DNA of 64,000 nucleotides. It comes from an uncultured Candidatus Pelagibacter sp. Lineage in GTDB: Bacteria > Pseudomonadota > Alphaproteobacteria > Pelagibacterales > Pelagibacteraceae. This document shows positions 50,025 to 60,056 of the stretch, piece by piece. How positions within the stretch are numbered: position 1 is the first letter of the stretch; the number at the start of each line of letters is the position of its first letter. The translations under genes and the position numbers were made by a program. The stretch is from NCBI GenBank assembly GCA_905618915.1, contig CAJQTI010000002.1, positions 1 through 64,000 on the forward strand, written 5' to 3'. The notes under the pieces were generated by a model. The model was not told the origin of the DNA and searched no databases. It saw only the letters and a list, made by a program, of their open reading frames with translations.

Positions 50025-50897
50025 TTAATTATTTTTTTTACCTTCAGTTTTAATAAACAATATACCAAATACTATAATTCCAATTACACCGAAAATTTTA
50101 TTCACATCGAATGGAACACCAAAAATCAAAAAATTAATTATTGTGGACCAAAGTAATTGAGAATATTGAAAGTTTGTTACAAAAGATAAATTAGAAAGCT
50201 GGATTGCTTGGATTAATATAAAATGGCTTACAAATCCAGATAGACCCATCACCATTAAAGGTATCCAATAAATATTTTTTTCCAAAGGAACCCAATTAAA
50301 AAAAATATAAATTGAAAAAATAATAGTTCCAGTAATTGCCGTATAAAATACTGAAGCAAATGGATCGTTGTTTTTTGAGATAACTTTAGTAAAAAATTGG
50401 TATAGAGCCCAACATATTGGAGGTACTAAAGGAAAAATTAATTCTGGAGAAAGCACTTTCATACTTGGTCCAAGAGAATAAATTATTGACCCAAAACTTA
50501 AAATCATTAAAAAAAATCCCTTATAACTGAGCACATCTTTTAAAAAGTATGCTGATAAAATGGCTACTATTAGTGGAGCTGAAAAAAAGACTACATAAAT
50601 ATCCACTAAGTCAAATCTTTGAAGTGAATTGAACATAAAAAAAGTAGCAGTAACCATCAATATTGATCTTAATATTTGAATTTTAAAATTTTTTGTTAAG
50701 TTTATCTTTGGTCTAAAGATTAAAAAATAAACTCCCATAGCTATAAAATGAAAGAAAAACCTCCCCCATACAGCCTGTGTAACTGGCATAACACTACCTA
50801 AAAATTTTGCTAGTGAATCCATACACACAAACATAAAAAATCCTGTTGAGGCTAATAAAACTATCTTTAATAGAGGGGCTTTTTTATTTTGTGTCAT
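50025..50897 (-). CDS. EamA/DMT family transporter
   Basis: About 10 hydrophobic helices; FVCMDSLAKFLGSVMPVTQAVWGRFF EamA pattern. Confidence 0.85.
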   Translation of the reverse strand: MTQNKKAPLLKIVLLASTGFFMFVCMDSLAKFLGSVMPVTQAVWGRFFFHFIAMGVYFLIFRPKINLTKNFKIQILRSILMVTATFFMFNSLQRFDLVDIYVVFFSAPLIVAILSAYFLKDVLSYKGFFLMILSFGSIIYSLGPSMKVLSPELIFPLVPPICWALYQFFTKVISKNNDPFASVFYTAITGTIIFSIYIFFNWVPLEKNIYWIPLMVMGLSGFVSHFILIQAIQLSNLSFVTNFQYSQLLWSTIINFLIFGVPFDVNKIFGVIGIIVFGILFIKTEGKKNN

Positions 50898-50934
50898 TAG
50901 ATGAGTAAAGAGTAAATATTTCTATAAAAAATAT

Positions 50935-52443
50935 TTACATTACCACGCCAACTTGCCAAGGGTTAAATTCTTCATCACCATAGCCATTAAGCTCACTTTT
51001 GGTAGGACTACCAGAGGCAGTAGTAATCACTAGTTCAAAAATTTTTTTTCCAACTTCTTCTATTTCTTCTTTACCTTCTATAATTGTCCCACAATTAATA
51101 TCCATGTCCTCAATCATCTTCTCATACATAGTGGTGTTAGTTGATAGCTTTAAACTAGGCGCAGGCTTACATCCAAAACAAGAACCTCGTCCAGTTGTGA
51201 AACATATTACATTTGCACCAGATGCCACTTGACCTGTTACAGAAACAGGATCGTACCCTGGCGAATCCATAAAATTAAATCCTTTGTTTTTTAAGGGTTC
51301 AGCGTAACTTAAAACATCTTCTAAAATAGAATTTCCACCTTTAGCAACAGCACCTAATGATTTTTCAAGAATTGTAGTTAGTCCACCTTTTTTATTTCCT
51401 GGTGCTGGATTATTATCCATAGAGCTATTATTTATAGATGTGTAGTGCTGCCACCATTTAATTTTAGCTATTAGTTTATCTGCCGTTTCTTGTTTATTTG
51501 CTCTATTAATCAATAAATGTTCTGCACCATAAATTTCTGGTGTTTCTGATAAAATAGAACTACCCCCTTGCTTAACCAGCATATCAGCCGCAACTCCCAA
51601 AGCAGGATTTGCCGAAATTCCAGAATAACCATCAGACCCTCCACATTGTAGTGCTAAAGTTATATTATTAACTGATAAAGGTTCTCTTTTTATATTATTT
51701 GAAACAACTAATAGATTTTTGATTTCACTTAAAACTTTATCAACAATTTTTTTTGTTCCACCTTCATCCTGTATTGTTAAAAAGTGAATACGGTCATGCT
51801 GTTTTACATTATCTTTGAATATATCAACTTGAGCACACTCACAGCCTAATCCTAGTACAAACACATGTGAAAAATTTGGGTGATTTTTAAAGCCATCAAT
51901 TGTTCTTTGAAATATTTGCATTCCTTCACTCTCCGTATTCATTCCACATCCAGTTGAGTGAGTTATTGGCACTATCCCATCTATATTTGGAAAATCTTTT
52001 AAAATATTACTTTGTTTAATTTTTTCAGAAATCATCTTAGTAACAGTTGCGGAACAATTTACTGTACTTATGATACCTATATAGTTTCTTGTAGCTACCT
52101 GACCATTGTCTCTCATTATACCGTTGAAAAATAATTCACTTTTTTCATTTATAATTGATTTCTTTTCTATAACTTTAAATTTTCTATCAAAATCTTTAAA
52201 CTCTAAATTATGCGAGTGAACATGTTCGCCAGGATTAATATTTTTAGAAGCAAATCCTATAATCTGGTCATACTTGATAACTGGATCACCTTTATTTACA
52301 GTTTTTAAACAAATCTTATGACCAAAAGGTATGTCGTCAATACTTGAAATATTTTGGCCTTCAATTTTTGTTTTAGCTGGAATTATAAATGGTGTGACAG
52401 CAACGTTATCATTTTTGTTTAAAACTATTAGATTATTTTGCAT
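50935..52443 (-). CDS. UxaA-type altronate/galactarate dehydratase family
   Basis: SAF-like N-terminus; HSTGCGMNTESEGM, GLGCECAQVDIF, LALQCGGSDGYSGISANPALG, TTGRGSCFGCKPAPSLKLSTN. Confidence 0.92.
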   Translation of the reverse strand: MQNNLIVLNKNDNVAVTPFIIPAKTKIEGQNISSIDDIPFGHKICLKTVNKGDPVIKYDQIIGFASKNINPGEHVHSHNLEFKDFDRKFKVIEKKSIINEKSELFFNGIMRDNGQVATRNYIGIISTVNCSATVTKMISEKIKQSNILKDFPNIDGIVPITHSTGCGMNTESEGMQIFQRTIDGFKNHPNFSHVFVLGLGCECAQVDIFKDNVKQHDRIHFLTIQDEGGTKKIVDKVLSEIKNLLVVSNNIKREPLSVNNITLALQCGGSDGYSGISANPALGVAADMLVKQGGSSILSETPEIYGAEHLLINRANKQETADKLIAKIKWWQHYTSINNSSMDNNPAPGNKKGGLTTILEKSLGAVAKGGNSILEDVLSYAEPLKNKGFNFMDSPGYDPVSVTGQVASGANVICFTTGRGSCFGCKPAPSLKLSTNTTMYEKMIEDMDINCGTIIEGKEEIEEVGKKIFELVITTASGSPTKSELNGYGDEEFNPWQVGVVM

Positions 52444-52510
52444 TTTATAATATAGTTTAGTAAATTATAAGTAATATAACAAAGGGTATTTCCAATAAAA
52501 TATTTTAATT

Positions 52511-54286
52511 ATGCGAAAAAAAAATTTAAGAAGCCGACAATGGTTTGATAATCCTAAAGACCCTGAGATGACAGCTCTATATCTTGAGAGATATCTAAAT
52601 TATGGTTTAACAAGAAAAGAATTACAGTCTGGTAACCCGATTATAGGTATAGCTCAATCTGGTAGTGATTTATCACCATGCAACAGACATTTCCTATCTT
52701 TGAGTAATAGAATTAAAGATGGAATTAGAAGAGCAGGAGGTATTCCAATGGAATTTCCAACTCACCCAATTCAAGAAACTGGAAAAAGACCAACAGCAAT
52801 GCTTGATAGAAATTTATCTTACTTATCTTTAGTTGAGGTTCTTTATGGCTATCCAATTGATGGAGTAATTTTAACAACTGGTTGTGATAAAACAACTCCT
52901 GCTGCATTAATGGCAGCTGCTACTGTAAATATTCCGGCAATTGTTTTATCTGGAGGTCCAATGTTGGATGGAGTTTACAAAGGTAAGTTAGCTGGATCAG
53001 GAATGGTTGTTTGGGAAGCAAGAAAACTATTAGCTAAAGGTGAAATTAATTATGATGAATTTATGGATATGGTCGCATCATCCGCACCAAGTATAGGTCA
53101 CTGTAATACTATGGGAACAGCATCATCAATGAATTCAGTTGCTGAAGCTTTAGGAATGTCTTTAACAGGATGCGCTGTAATCCCAGCACCATATAAGGAA
53201 AGAGAACAAATTTCTTATGAAACGGGAAAAAGAATAGTATCTATGGTCCATGAGGATCTTACACCATCTAAGATTATGACACGTAAAGCATTTGAAAATG
53301 CAGTCATTGTTGCCAGTGCTATTGGTGGCTCTAGTAACTGTACAACTCACTTAAGTGCAATTGCAAAACACATGGGAATTAAATTTGACTTATCTAATTG
53401 GCAAAAATTAGGACATGAAATTCCGTTATTAGTAAATTGCCAACCAGCCGGTGAATATTTAATGGAAAGTTTTTATAGAGCAGGGGGAGTTCCCGCTGTT
53501 ATGCAAGAGTTAATAAAGCATAAAAAGATCCACACTAATATAATGACTGTCTCAGGTAAGACTGTTGGTATTAATTTAAAAAGAAAAATCGAAACTGATA
53601 ATAAGGTTATAAAAACTTTTAAAGATTGTTTAACTGAAAAAGCTGGATTTTTAGTAATGAAAAGTAATTTTTTTGATAGCGCAATAATGAAAACTTCAGT
53701 AATCAGTAAGGACTTTAGAGAAAGATATCTTTCAAATCCCAAACAACTGAATGCTTTTGTTGGTAAAGCAGTAGTTTTTGAAGGTCCCGAAGATTATCAT
53801 AAAAATATTAATAATAAAAAGTTAGATATAAATGAAAATTCTATTTTGATAATAAGGGGGTGTGGACCAGTTGGTTACCCTGGTGCAGCAGAAGTGGTTA
53901 ATATGCAACCTCCAGCGCATTTATTAAAAAAAGGAATAAATGCTCTTCCAACATTAGGTGATGGAAGACAAAGTGGAACCTCTGAAAGTCCCTCAATACT
54001 TCATGTCTCTCCTGAGTCAGCAGTTGGTGGTGATTTATTAATTGTTAAAACAGGTGATGAGATGAAGATAGATTTGAACAAAAGAAGAGTAGATCTGCTG
54101 ATTTCACAATCAGAATTTAAGAAACGTAGAAAGAAAAAGAAAATACCTAAGTTTGAAAATCAAACACCTTGGCAAGAAATATTTAGAGATACAGTTGGAC
54201 AATTAGATGATGGAGCTTGTATTAAATCTAAAGGTGTGTATTTAGATATTACCAACAAAAAAGGACTACCAAGAAACTCACATTAA
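52511..54286 (+). CDS. xylD: IlvD/Edd family sugar acid dehydratase, D-xylonate dehydratase-like
   Basis: RSRQWFDNPKDPEMTALYLERYLNYGLT, PIIGIAQSGSDLSPCNRHFL, LTTGCDKTTPAALMAA, GHCNTMGTASSMN; strong resemblance to recalled Caulobacter XylD. Confidence 0.8.
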   Translation: MRKKNLRSRQWFDNPKDPEMTALYLERYLNYGLTRKELQSGNPIIGIAQSGSDLSPCNRHFLSLSNRIKDGIRRAGGIPMEFPTHPIQETGKRPTAMLDRNLSYLSLVEVLYGYPIDGVILTTGCDKTTPAALMAAATVNIPAIVLSGGPMLDGVYKGKLAGSGMVVWEARKLLAKGEINYDEFMDMVASSAPSIGHCNTMGTASSMNSVAEALGMSLTGCAVIPAPYKEREQISYETGKRIVSMVHEDLTPSKIMTRKAFENAVIVASAIGGSSNCTTHLSAIAKHMGIKFDLSNWQKLGHEIPLLVNCQPAGEYLMESFYRAGGVPAVMQELIKHKKIHTNIMTVSGKTVGINLKRKIETDNKVIKTFKDCLTEKAGFLVMKSNFFDSAIMKTSVISKDFRERYLSNPKQLNAFVGKAVVFEGPEDYHKNINNKKLDINENSILIIRGCGPVGYPGAAEVVNMQPPAHLLKKGINALPTLGDGRQSGTSESPSILHVSPESAVGGDLLIVKTGDEMKIDLNKRRVDLLISQSEFKKRRKKKKIPKFENQTPWQEIFRDTVGQLDDGACIKSKGVYLDITNKKGLPRNSH

Positions 54287-54287
54287 T

Positions 54288-55256
54288 ATGAAACCAAAAA
54301 TTTTAGTAACAAGAAAATTATCAGATGGTGCAGAAGTAAAATTAAAACAAGATTTTGATGTAACGTTGAATCTTAAAGATGAGCCCATTCCAACTGACGA
54401 ACTTATAAAGATGGCAAATGAGTATGATGGTTTTATTTCAACTGGATTTGATAAAATAGGTGAGGAATTTTTTAAAGATTTAAATGGAAAACTAAAAATA
54501 ATTGCTCAAGTCGGTGTAGGGTATGATAATATTTCAATAAAATCTGCTGAAAGTAAAAAAATTAAGATAACGAATACACCAAATGTATTAAATGAAGCTG
54601 TTGCCGAGACAACTATTCTTTTAATCTTAGCTGCTTCAAGAAGGATTGGAGAGGCTTATAATTTAGTTAGATCTGGAAAATGGAAAGATCAAAAACCTGA
54701 TTTAACAAAATTTATGGTAGGAAATTCAGTTACAGGAAAAACACTTGGTATAATTGGTATGGGTAGAATTGGTAGAATTGTTGCAAAATGTGCAAAAGCA
54801 TTTGGAATGAAAATTATTTATTATAACAGAAGTAGACTTTCTGAAGATTTAGAAGATGGAGCAAAATATTTTTCTGATATTAATTCAATGATGCCTGAGT
54901 GTGATTTTGTAAGCATACATACTCCGGCTACAGCTGAAACAAAACATATATTAAATGCGACCACTATTAATTTATTACCAAAGCATGCTGTTGTTATAAA
55001 CACATCAAGAGGATCAACTATTGATGATGAAGCATTAATAGACGCTCTTCAAAATAATAAAATTTATGCTGCGGGACTAGATGTTTTTAATAATGAACCT
55101 AATCTTGATGAAAGATATATGAAACTAGACAATTGTTTTGTCTTACCTCATGTGGGAAGCGCAACACACGAAACTCGCTTAGCAATGAGCATGATGGCAG
55201 TAGAAAATATCATATGCTACTTTAATAATAAGCAATTAATTTCAGAAGTTATATAA
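54288..55256 (+). CDS. 2-hydroxyacid dehydrogenase (glyoxylate/hydroxypyruvate reductase-like)
   Basis: AQVGVGYDNISIKSAESK, GKTLGIIGMGRIGRIVAKCAKAF, INTSRGSTIDDEAL, VLPHVGSATHETR. Confidence 0.9.
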   Translation: MKPKILVTRKLSDGAEVKLKQDFDVTLNLKDEPIPTDELIKMANEYDGFISTGFDKIGEEFFKDLNGKLKIIAQVGVGYDNISIKSAESKKIKITNTPNVLNEAVAETTILLILAASRRIGEAYNLVRSGKWKDQKPDLTKFMVGNSVTGKTLGIIGMGRIGRIVAKCAKAFGMKIIYYNRSRLSEDLEDGAKYFSDINSMMPECDFVSIHTPATAETKHILNATTINLLPKHAVVINTSRGSTIDDEALIDALQNNKIYAAGLDVFNNEPNLDERYMKLDNCFVLPHVGSATHETRLAMSMMAVENIICYFNNKQLISEVI

Positions 55257-55259
55257 GGT

Positions 55260-55280
55260 AAAACAACTTAGAGTTGTTTT
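55260..55280 (+). terminator. Hairpin after 2-hydroxyacid dehydrogenase gene
   Basis: AAAACAACT-TAG-AGTTGTTTT directly downstream of the stop. Confidence 0.6.
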
Positions 55281-55459
55281 CATTATCAATATTTAATTTG
55301 ATTCGTTTATTTTATTTTGCTCTTAATAACAAAGCTTAAAAATTATATATAATACTTATACTTACTTACACATCATTAATTTACATAACTTTTTACTTTG
55401 TTTTTATTTCGCTTTGTGTTTTAGTACCAACTTAAATAAACAAACCGAGAGGGAAAATA

Positions 55460-56476
55460 ATGTTTAAATTAATAACAAAAACTATAGCTACAGTAGCTAT
55501 TGTTTCAGTTGCTTTATTAGGCTCTGCTAACGCAAAGACTTTAAAGATTGAAACGCACTTTACTGCTAATTCACCAAATGGTGAAGTTGCAGCACAATTC
55601 GCTAAAAACGTAGAAATGTTTTCTGGTGGAAGCTTAAAAGTAGAAATGTTTTACTCATCTTCAGTTTCAGGAAAATCTGCTGAGGTATTTAACTCTGCAC
55701 AAACTGGAATCATTGACTGTGATATGACTGGTGCTGGTTACCAAACTGGTAAGAATGCAGCATTTCAATTTGCAGGTGATGTAATGGGTGGATACGATAC
55801 TCCTTATCAACAATACGATTTCTTAAAGTTCCCAGGAGCTCAAGATGCTGTTGATAATCTTTACAACAAATACGGAATGACACTTATTGGTTGGTGGATA
55901 CCTGGACATGAGTCACTTATTTCAAGTGTTCCAATTCCAGATGTAGCATCTATCAAAGACTTTAAATTTAGATCACCTCCAGGAATGGAAAGTATGATCT
56001 TTGCTGAGTTAGGCGCTAAACCAATCGTAATGGATTTCGGTGAAGTTCCTACTGCGTTACAAACTGGTCTAATTGATGGTGCTGACTATTCTAGTCTAGC
56101 AACTAACACTGCAGGTGGACACTATGAGCAAAATAAATATGCTACATATCCTGGTTTCCACTCTATGCCAGCTGACCACTTAGCTTGTAACTCTAAAGTT
56201 TGGAAGAAGCTTAAGAAGCATGAAAAAGGTGCTATGAAAGCTGGAATAGAAATTGCTGGTAGAACTATCACTAGTTTAGTTGAGAGAAAAAACACAGAAG
56301 CTGTTAAACAATTAATGGCTGAAGGTGTTACTCTTCATGACTGGGCTCCATCAGAAAGAGCTAAGTTCAGAGCATCTGCATTAAAAGCTTGGGAAACTTG
56401 GAAGACAAAATCTCCTGAGGCTGCTCAACTTATAGAAATGCACAAAGCTTACATGAAAGCAAACGGTATCCTATAA
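55460..56476 (+). CDS. TRAP transporter substrate-binding protein DctP family
   Basis: Signal peptide; GKSAEVFNSAQTGIIDCDMTGAGY; FRSPPGMESMIFAELGAKPIVMDFGEVPTALQTGLIDGADYSS. Confidence 0.93.
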   Translation: MFKLITKTIATVAIVSVALLGSANAKTLKIETHFTANSPNGEVAAQFAKNVEMFSGGSLKVEMFYSSSVSGKSAEVFNSAQTGIIDCDMTGAGYQTGKNAAFQFAGDVMGGYDTPYQQYDFLKFPGAQDAVDNLYNKYGMTLIGWWIPGHESLISSVPIPDVASIKDFKFRSPPGMESMIFAELGAKPIVMDFGEVPTALQTGLIDGADYSSLATNTAGGHYEQNKYATYPGFHSMPADHLACNSKVWKKLKKHEKGAMKAGIEIAGRTITSLVERKNTEAVKQLMAEGVTLHDWAPSERAKFRASALKAWETWKTKSPEAAQLIEMHKAYMKANGIL

Positions 56477-56497
56477 TTATAGAATACAAGAAATCTT

Positions 56498-56526
56498 GAA
56501 GGGCCTGAAAAGGCCCTTCTTTTTTT
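56498..56526 (+). terminator. Intrinsic terminator between DctP and DctQ genes
   Basis: GAAGGGCCT-GAAA-AGGCCCTTC then T-run. Confidence 0.9.
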
Positions 56527-56541
56527 TAAAATTTTAAATTT

Positions 56542-57111
56542 ATGCTTGATAAATCTTTACAAGAGCAAACAGAAAAAGTTGCAAGCAAAGATAATTTTCC
56601 AATAACATGGGTAGATAAAATTACTTTAACCATAAGTCATACGATTAAATACTTAATTCCAGTTATTGTGGCTGTGATGATGTATGAAATTTTTATGAGA
56701 TATATAATGGAAAAACCTACGATGTGGGTTAATGAACTATCTTTATGGCTTGCTGGTATTATTTATTTAGTTGGTGGAATATATGCAACAAGACTGAGAA
56801 GCCACATTAGAATTGTAATGTTATATGACTATGTAGAAAGACCAACACAAAGAGTTTTTGATGTAATAAGCACATTGGTAATCGTCACATTTGCAGCAGC
56901 TGTAGTTTATGGAGGTTGGGAAGACGCACATAGATCGTTTACTACATGGGAGAGATTTGCAACTTATTGGGATCCACCAATTCCTGCTATTATGAAGCCA
57001 CTAACACTGTTATGTGTATTTCTTATTGCAGTTCAGTCAGTAAATAATTTAATTATTGATTGGAAAAATCCAAAAGAAAAACAATACGACCCAGCTAAAG
57101 ATTTAGAATAA
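56542..57111 (+). CDS. TRAP transporter small permease DctQ family
   Basis: Four TM pattern; YIMEKPTMWVNELSLWLAGIIYLVGG. Confidence 0.9.
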   Translation: MLDKSLQEQTEKVASKDNFPITWVDKITLTISHTIKYLIPVIVAVMMYEIFMRYIMEKPTMWVNELSLWLAGIIYLVGGIYATRLRSHIRIVMLYDYVERPTQRVFDVISTLVIVTFAAAVVYGGWEDAHRSFTTWERFATYWDPPIPAIMKPLTLLCVFLIAVQSVNNLIIDWKNPKEKQYDPAKDLE

Positions 57112-58425
57112 ATGGATATAGGAACACTCTCACTAATAGTTATATTTGGATTAATAGCCCTTATCTCAATAGGAGTTCCTCTTGGTTTTGCGTCTGGCTT
57201 TATGGGTGCAGTTATAGTGATTGTACATATTGGTGAACATGCCCTTGGTATATTGCTCACTAGATATTATTCCCTTGTTGTTACCTATTCTTTTTTATCT
57301 GTTCCTTTGTTTATATTTATGGCCTCCTTGCTTGAACGTTCGAACATAGCGAGAGATTTGTATGATGCATTAAATGCATGGTTAAGAAAAACTAGAGGTG
57401 GAGTAGGAGTTGTAACAGCAATAATGGCAACACTCATGGCTGCGATGAGTGGAATTATTGGAGGAGAAATAGTTTTATTAGGATTGATTGCATTACCCCA
57501 GATGTTGAGATTAAAATATGATCAAGACATGTCTATTGGAATTATTTGTGCATCAGGTTCTTTAGGTACAATGATACCACCATCAATTGTTTTAATTATT
57601 TACGGTTTAACAACTCAAACTTCTATAACGATGTTATTTCAAGAAGCGATAGTGCCTGGTTTAATGATTTCAGGTTTAATTATTTCATATATTCTTGTTA
57701 GGACAAGATTGCAGCCTCATCTAGCACCGTTAAGTGATGAACCGGCTTTAACTTTTAAAGAAAAGATGTCATACCTACCAGGACTTTTACCACCGATTGC
57801 AATAGTTGTAATAGTTTTAGGTTCGATTTATTCTGGTATCACAGGAATTACTGAAGCAGCTGGCATGGGTGTTGTTGCAACTTTAATAATAATTACTGGA
57901 AGAAGAGAGCTAACTTGGTTTTTATTTAGAGACGCATTAGTAAGAACTTTTAAAGCTACAGGAACAATTTTAACAATTACTTTTGGGGCAACTGTACTAG
58001 CAGGGGCATATTCACTTGCAGGTGGCCCTACTTATGTAGCAGAAATGATTTTAGCTTATGATTTAAGACCCATGTATCTAATTTTTATGATGCAAATAAT
58101 GTTTTTAATTTTAGGTGCGTTTATGGATTGGGTTGGAATTGTCTTATTGGCAATGCCAGTTTTTTTACCGATAGTACTTACACTTGGTTTTGACCCCATA
58201 TGGTTTGGAATTTTATTTTGTGTAAATATGCAAGTTTCTTTCTTAAGTCCACCATTTGGTCCAGCAGCGTTTTATCTAAAATCTGTTACACCACCACATA
58301 TATCTTTAACAGATATTTTCAGAGGATTTGGTCCTTTTATTGTAATCCAATTAATTGTTTTAGCTTGTGTGATGTTCTTTCCAGAATTTACCACACAAAA
58401 TTTCCACGAGTTCAAACCAAAATAG
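57112..58425 (+). CDS. TRAP transporter large permease DctM family
   Basis: SYSFLSVPLFIFMASLLERS-like (TYSFLSVPLFIFMASLLE), GSLGTMIPPSIVLIIYG, LSPPFGPAAFYLKSV. Confidence 0.94.
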   Translation: MDIGTLSLIVIFGLIALISIGVPLGFASGFMGAVIVIVHIGEHALGILLTRYYSLVVTYSFLSVPLFIFMASLLERSNIARDLYDALNAWLRKTRGGVGVVTAIMATLMAAMSGIIGGEIVLLGLIALPQMLRLKYDQDMSIGIICASGSLGTMIPPSIVLIIYGLTTQTSITMLFQEAIVPGLMISGLIISYILVRTRLQPHLAPLSDEPALTFKEKMSYLPGLLPPIAIVVIVLGSIYSGITGITEAAGMGVVATLIIITGRRELTWFLFRDALVRTFKATGTILTITFGATVLAGAYSLAGGPTYVAEMILAYDLRPMYLIFMMQIMFLILGAFMDWVGIVLLAMPVFLPIVLTLGFDPIWFGILFCVNMQVSFLSPPFGPAAFYLKSVTPPHISLTDIFRGFGPFIVIQLIVLACVMFFPEFTTQNFHEFKPK

Positions 58426-59295
58426 ATGAAAAAGATTGGGTTTATAGGGATAGGCCTAATGGGTCTACCAATGGCAAAAAACTTATTAAAAGCAGGTTAT
58501 GAACTTAAAGCTTTTAATAGAACTGAAAGTAAGGCCGAACCGTTAAGAGAGTTTGGTGGAAAAATTTCTAAATCTATTAAGGAAGTGGTGAGCGATAATG
58601 ACGTTGTTATTACAATGCTAACAGATGATAACTCTGTTGATGCTGTGATGAATAGTCAGGAATTTTTAGATAACCTAAAGGTTGATGCTACAGTAATAGA
58701 TATGAGCTCAGTAAAACCAACTACAGCAATAAAACATGGTAACAATTTACATTCAAAGAATATTAACTATCTAGATGCTCCAGTTTCAGGAGGAACTATT
58801 GGTGCAGAAGAAGCAACTTTAGCAATTATGGTAGGTGGAGAACAAAAAGTTTTTGATAATGTTATAGATGTTTTAAAAGCAATGGGTAACCCAACTCTTG
58901 TTGGACCACTATCAAGTGGACAAGTTTCTAAACTAGCAAATCAAATCATTGTTGGTTTAACAATAGGTGCCGTTGCAGAAGCAGTAACACTTTGTGAAAA
59001 AGCAGGAGCCAATCCAAATAAAATGATCAAAGCTTTGTCAGGTGGTTGGGCAGATAGTAAAATTCTTCAAACGCATGGAAAAAGAATGATAGAAAAAGAT
59101 TTTACTCCAAAAGGAAGAACTTCAGTACATTTGAAGGACATGAATAATATTTTAGAATGTGCAGAAAGTTATAAAACACATTTACCTATTTCAAATTTAG
59201 TCAAAGAAATGTATAAAAGGCTTGTTGAAAATGGACACGGTGAAAAAGATCATAGTTCACTTTACAAGGAAATTGAAAGGATAAATAAAAAATGA
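58426..59295 (+). CDS. 3-hydroxyisobutyrate dehydrogenase/tartronate semialdehyde reductase family
   Basis: IGFIGIGLMGLPMAKNLLKAG, LDAPVSGGTIGAEEATLAIMVGG, KLANQIIV. Confidence 0.9.
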   Translation: MKKIGFIGIGLMGLPMAKNLLKAGYELKAFNRTESKAEPLREFGGKISKSIKEVVSDNDVVITMLTDDNSVDAVMNSQEFLDNLKVDATVIDMSSVKPTTAIKHGNNLHSKNINYLDAPVSGGTIGAEEATLAIMVGGEQKVFDNVIDVLKAMGNPTLVGPLSSGQVSKLANQIIVGLTIGAVAEAVTLCEKAGANPNKMIKALSGGWADSKILQTHGKRMIEKDFTPKGRTSVHLKDMNNILECAESYKTHLPISNLVKEMYKRLVENGHGEKDHSSLYKEIERINKK

Positions 59296-60035
59296 ATAGA
59301 AGATTAGAAGGTAAAAAAATTATAGTAACAGCTGCAGGGCAAGGAATTGGAAAAGCAACTGCAATAGCATTTCATAATGAAGGGGCTCACGTTATTGCAA
59401 CAGATTTAAATGATAAAACTTTAGCAGAATTAAATAAAGAGTTTCCCAATATTAAAGTTCGAACACTTGACTCAACTGATAATAATGCAATTTTAGAATT
59501 TGTTAAAACTTTGGATAAAGTTGATGTTTTATTTAATGCTGTTGGTTTTGTTCATCATGGAACTATTTTAGAATGTGAAGAAAAAGATTGGGATTTCTCA
59601 TTTAATGTAAACATTAAAGCAATGTATTTTATGTGCAAAGCAATTTTACCACTAATGATTAAACAAAATAGTGGAAGCATAGTTAACATTTCATCATGCG
59701 CCTCTAGTTTAAAAGGATTTCCAAACAGATTTGCTTATGGAACTTCAAAAGGAGCAGTAATTGCTTTAACTAAATCAATAGCTGCAGATTTTGTAAAACA
59801 AAACATTAGATGTAATTCTATTGCACCAGGAACGGTATTTTCACCTTCATGGCAAGATAGAGTCAATCAAAGTCCAGACCCTGTCCAAGCTAAAAAAGAT
59901 TTCATAGCAAGACAGCCAATGGGAAGATTAGGTACAGCAGAAGAAATAGCATCAATGGCTATTTATTTAGCGAGTGATGAATCAACCTTTACAACAGGAA
60001 CTACTATTTCTGTCGATGGTGGAATTTCAATTTAA
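59292..60035 (+). CDS. SDR oxidoreductase, 2-keto-3-deoxy-L-fuconate dehydrogenase-like
   Basis: KKIIVTAAGQGIGKATAIAFHNEGAHVIATDLN; YGTSKGAVIALTKSIAADFV; CNSIAPGTVFSPSW. Confidence 0.85.
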   Translation: MNRRLEGKKIIVTAAGQGIGKATAIAFHNEGAHVIATDLNDKTLAELNKEFPNIKVRTLDSTDNNAILEFVKTLDKVDVLFNAVGFVHHGTILECEEKDWDFSFNVNIKAMYFMCKAILPLMIKQNSGSIVNISSCASSLKGFPNRFAYGTSKGAVIALTKSIAADFVKQNIRCNSIAPGTVFSPSWQDRVNQSPDPVQAKKDFIARQPMGRLGTAEEIASMAIYLASDESTFTTGTTISVDGGISI

Positions 60036-60056
60036 TTAATAAAAAAAAGGAAAGTT

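Noticed and set aside
58200-58502. ORF 58200..58502 (+)
   Set aside because: Alternative frame spanning the DctM end and the dehydrogenase start; no protein-like pattern.
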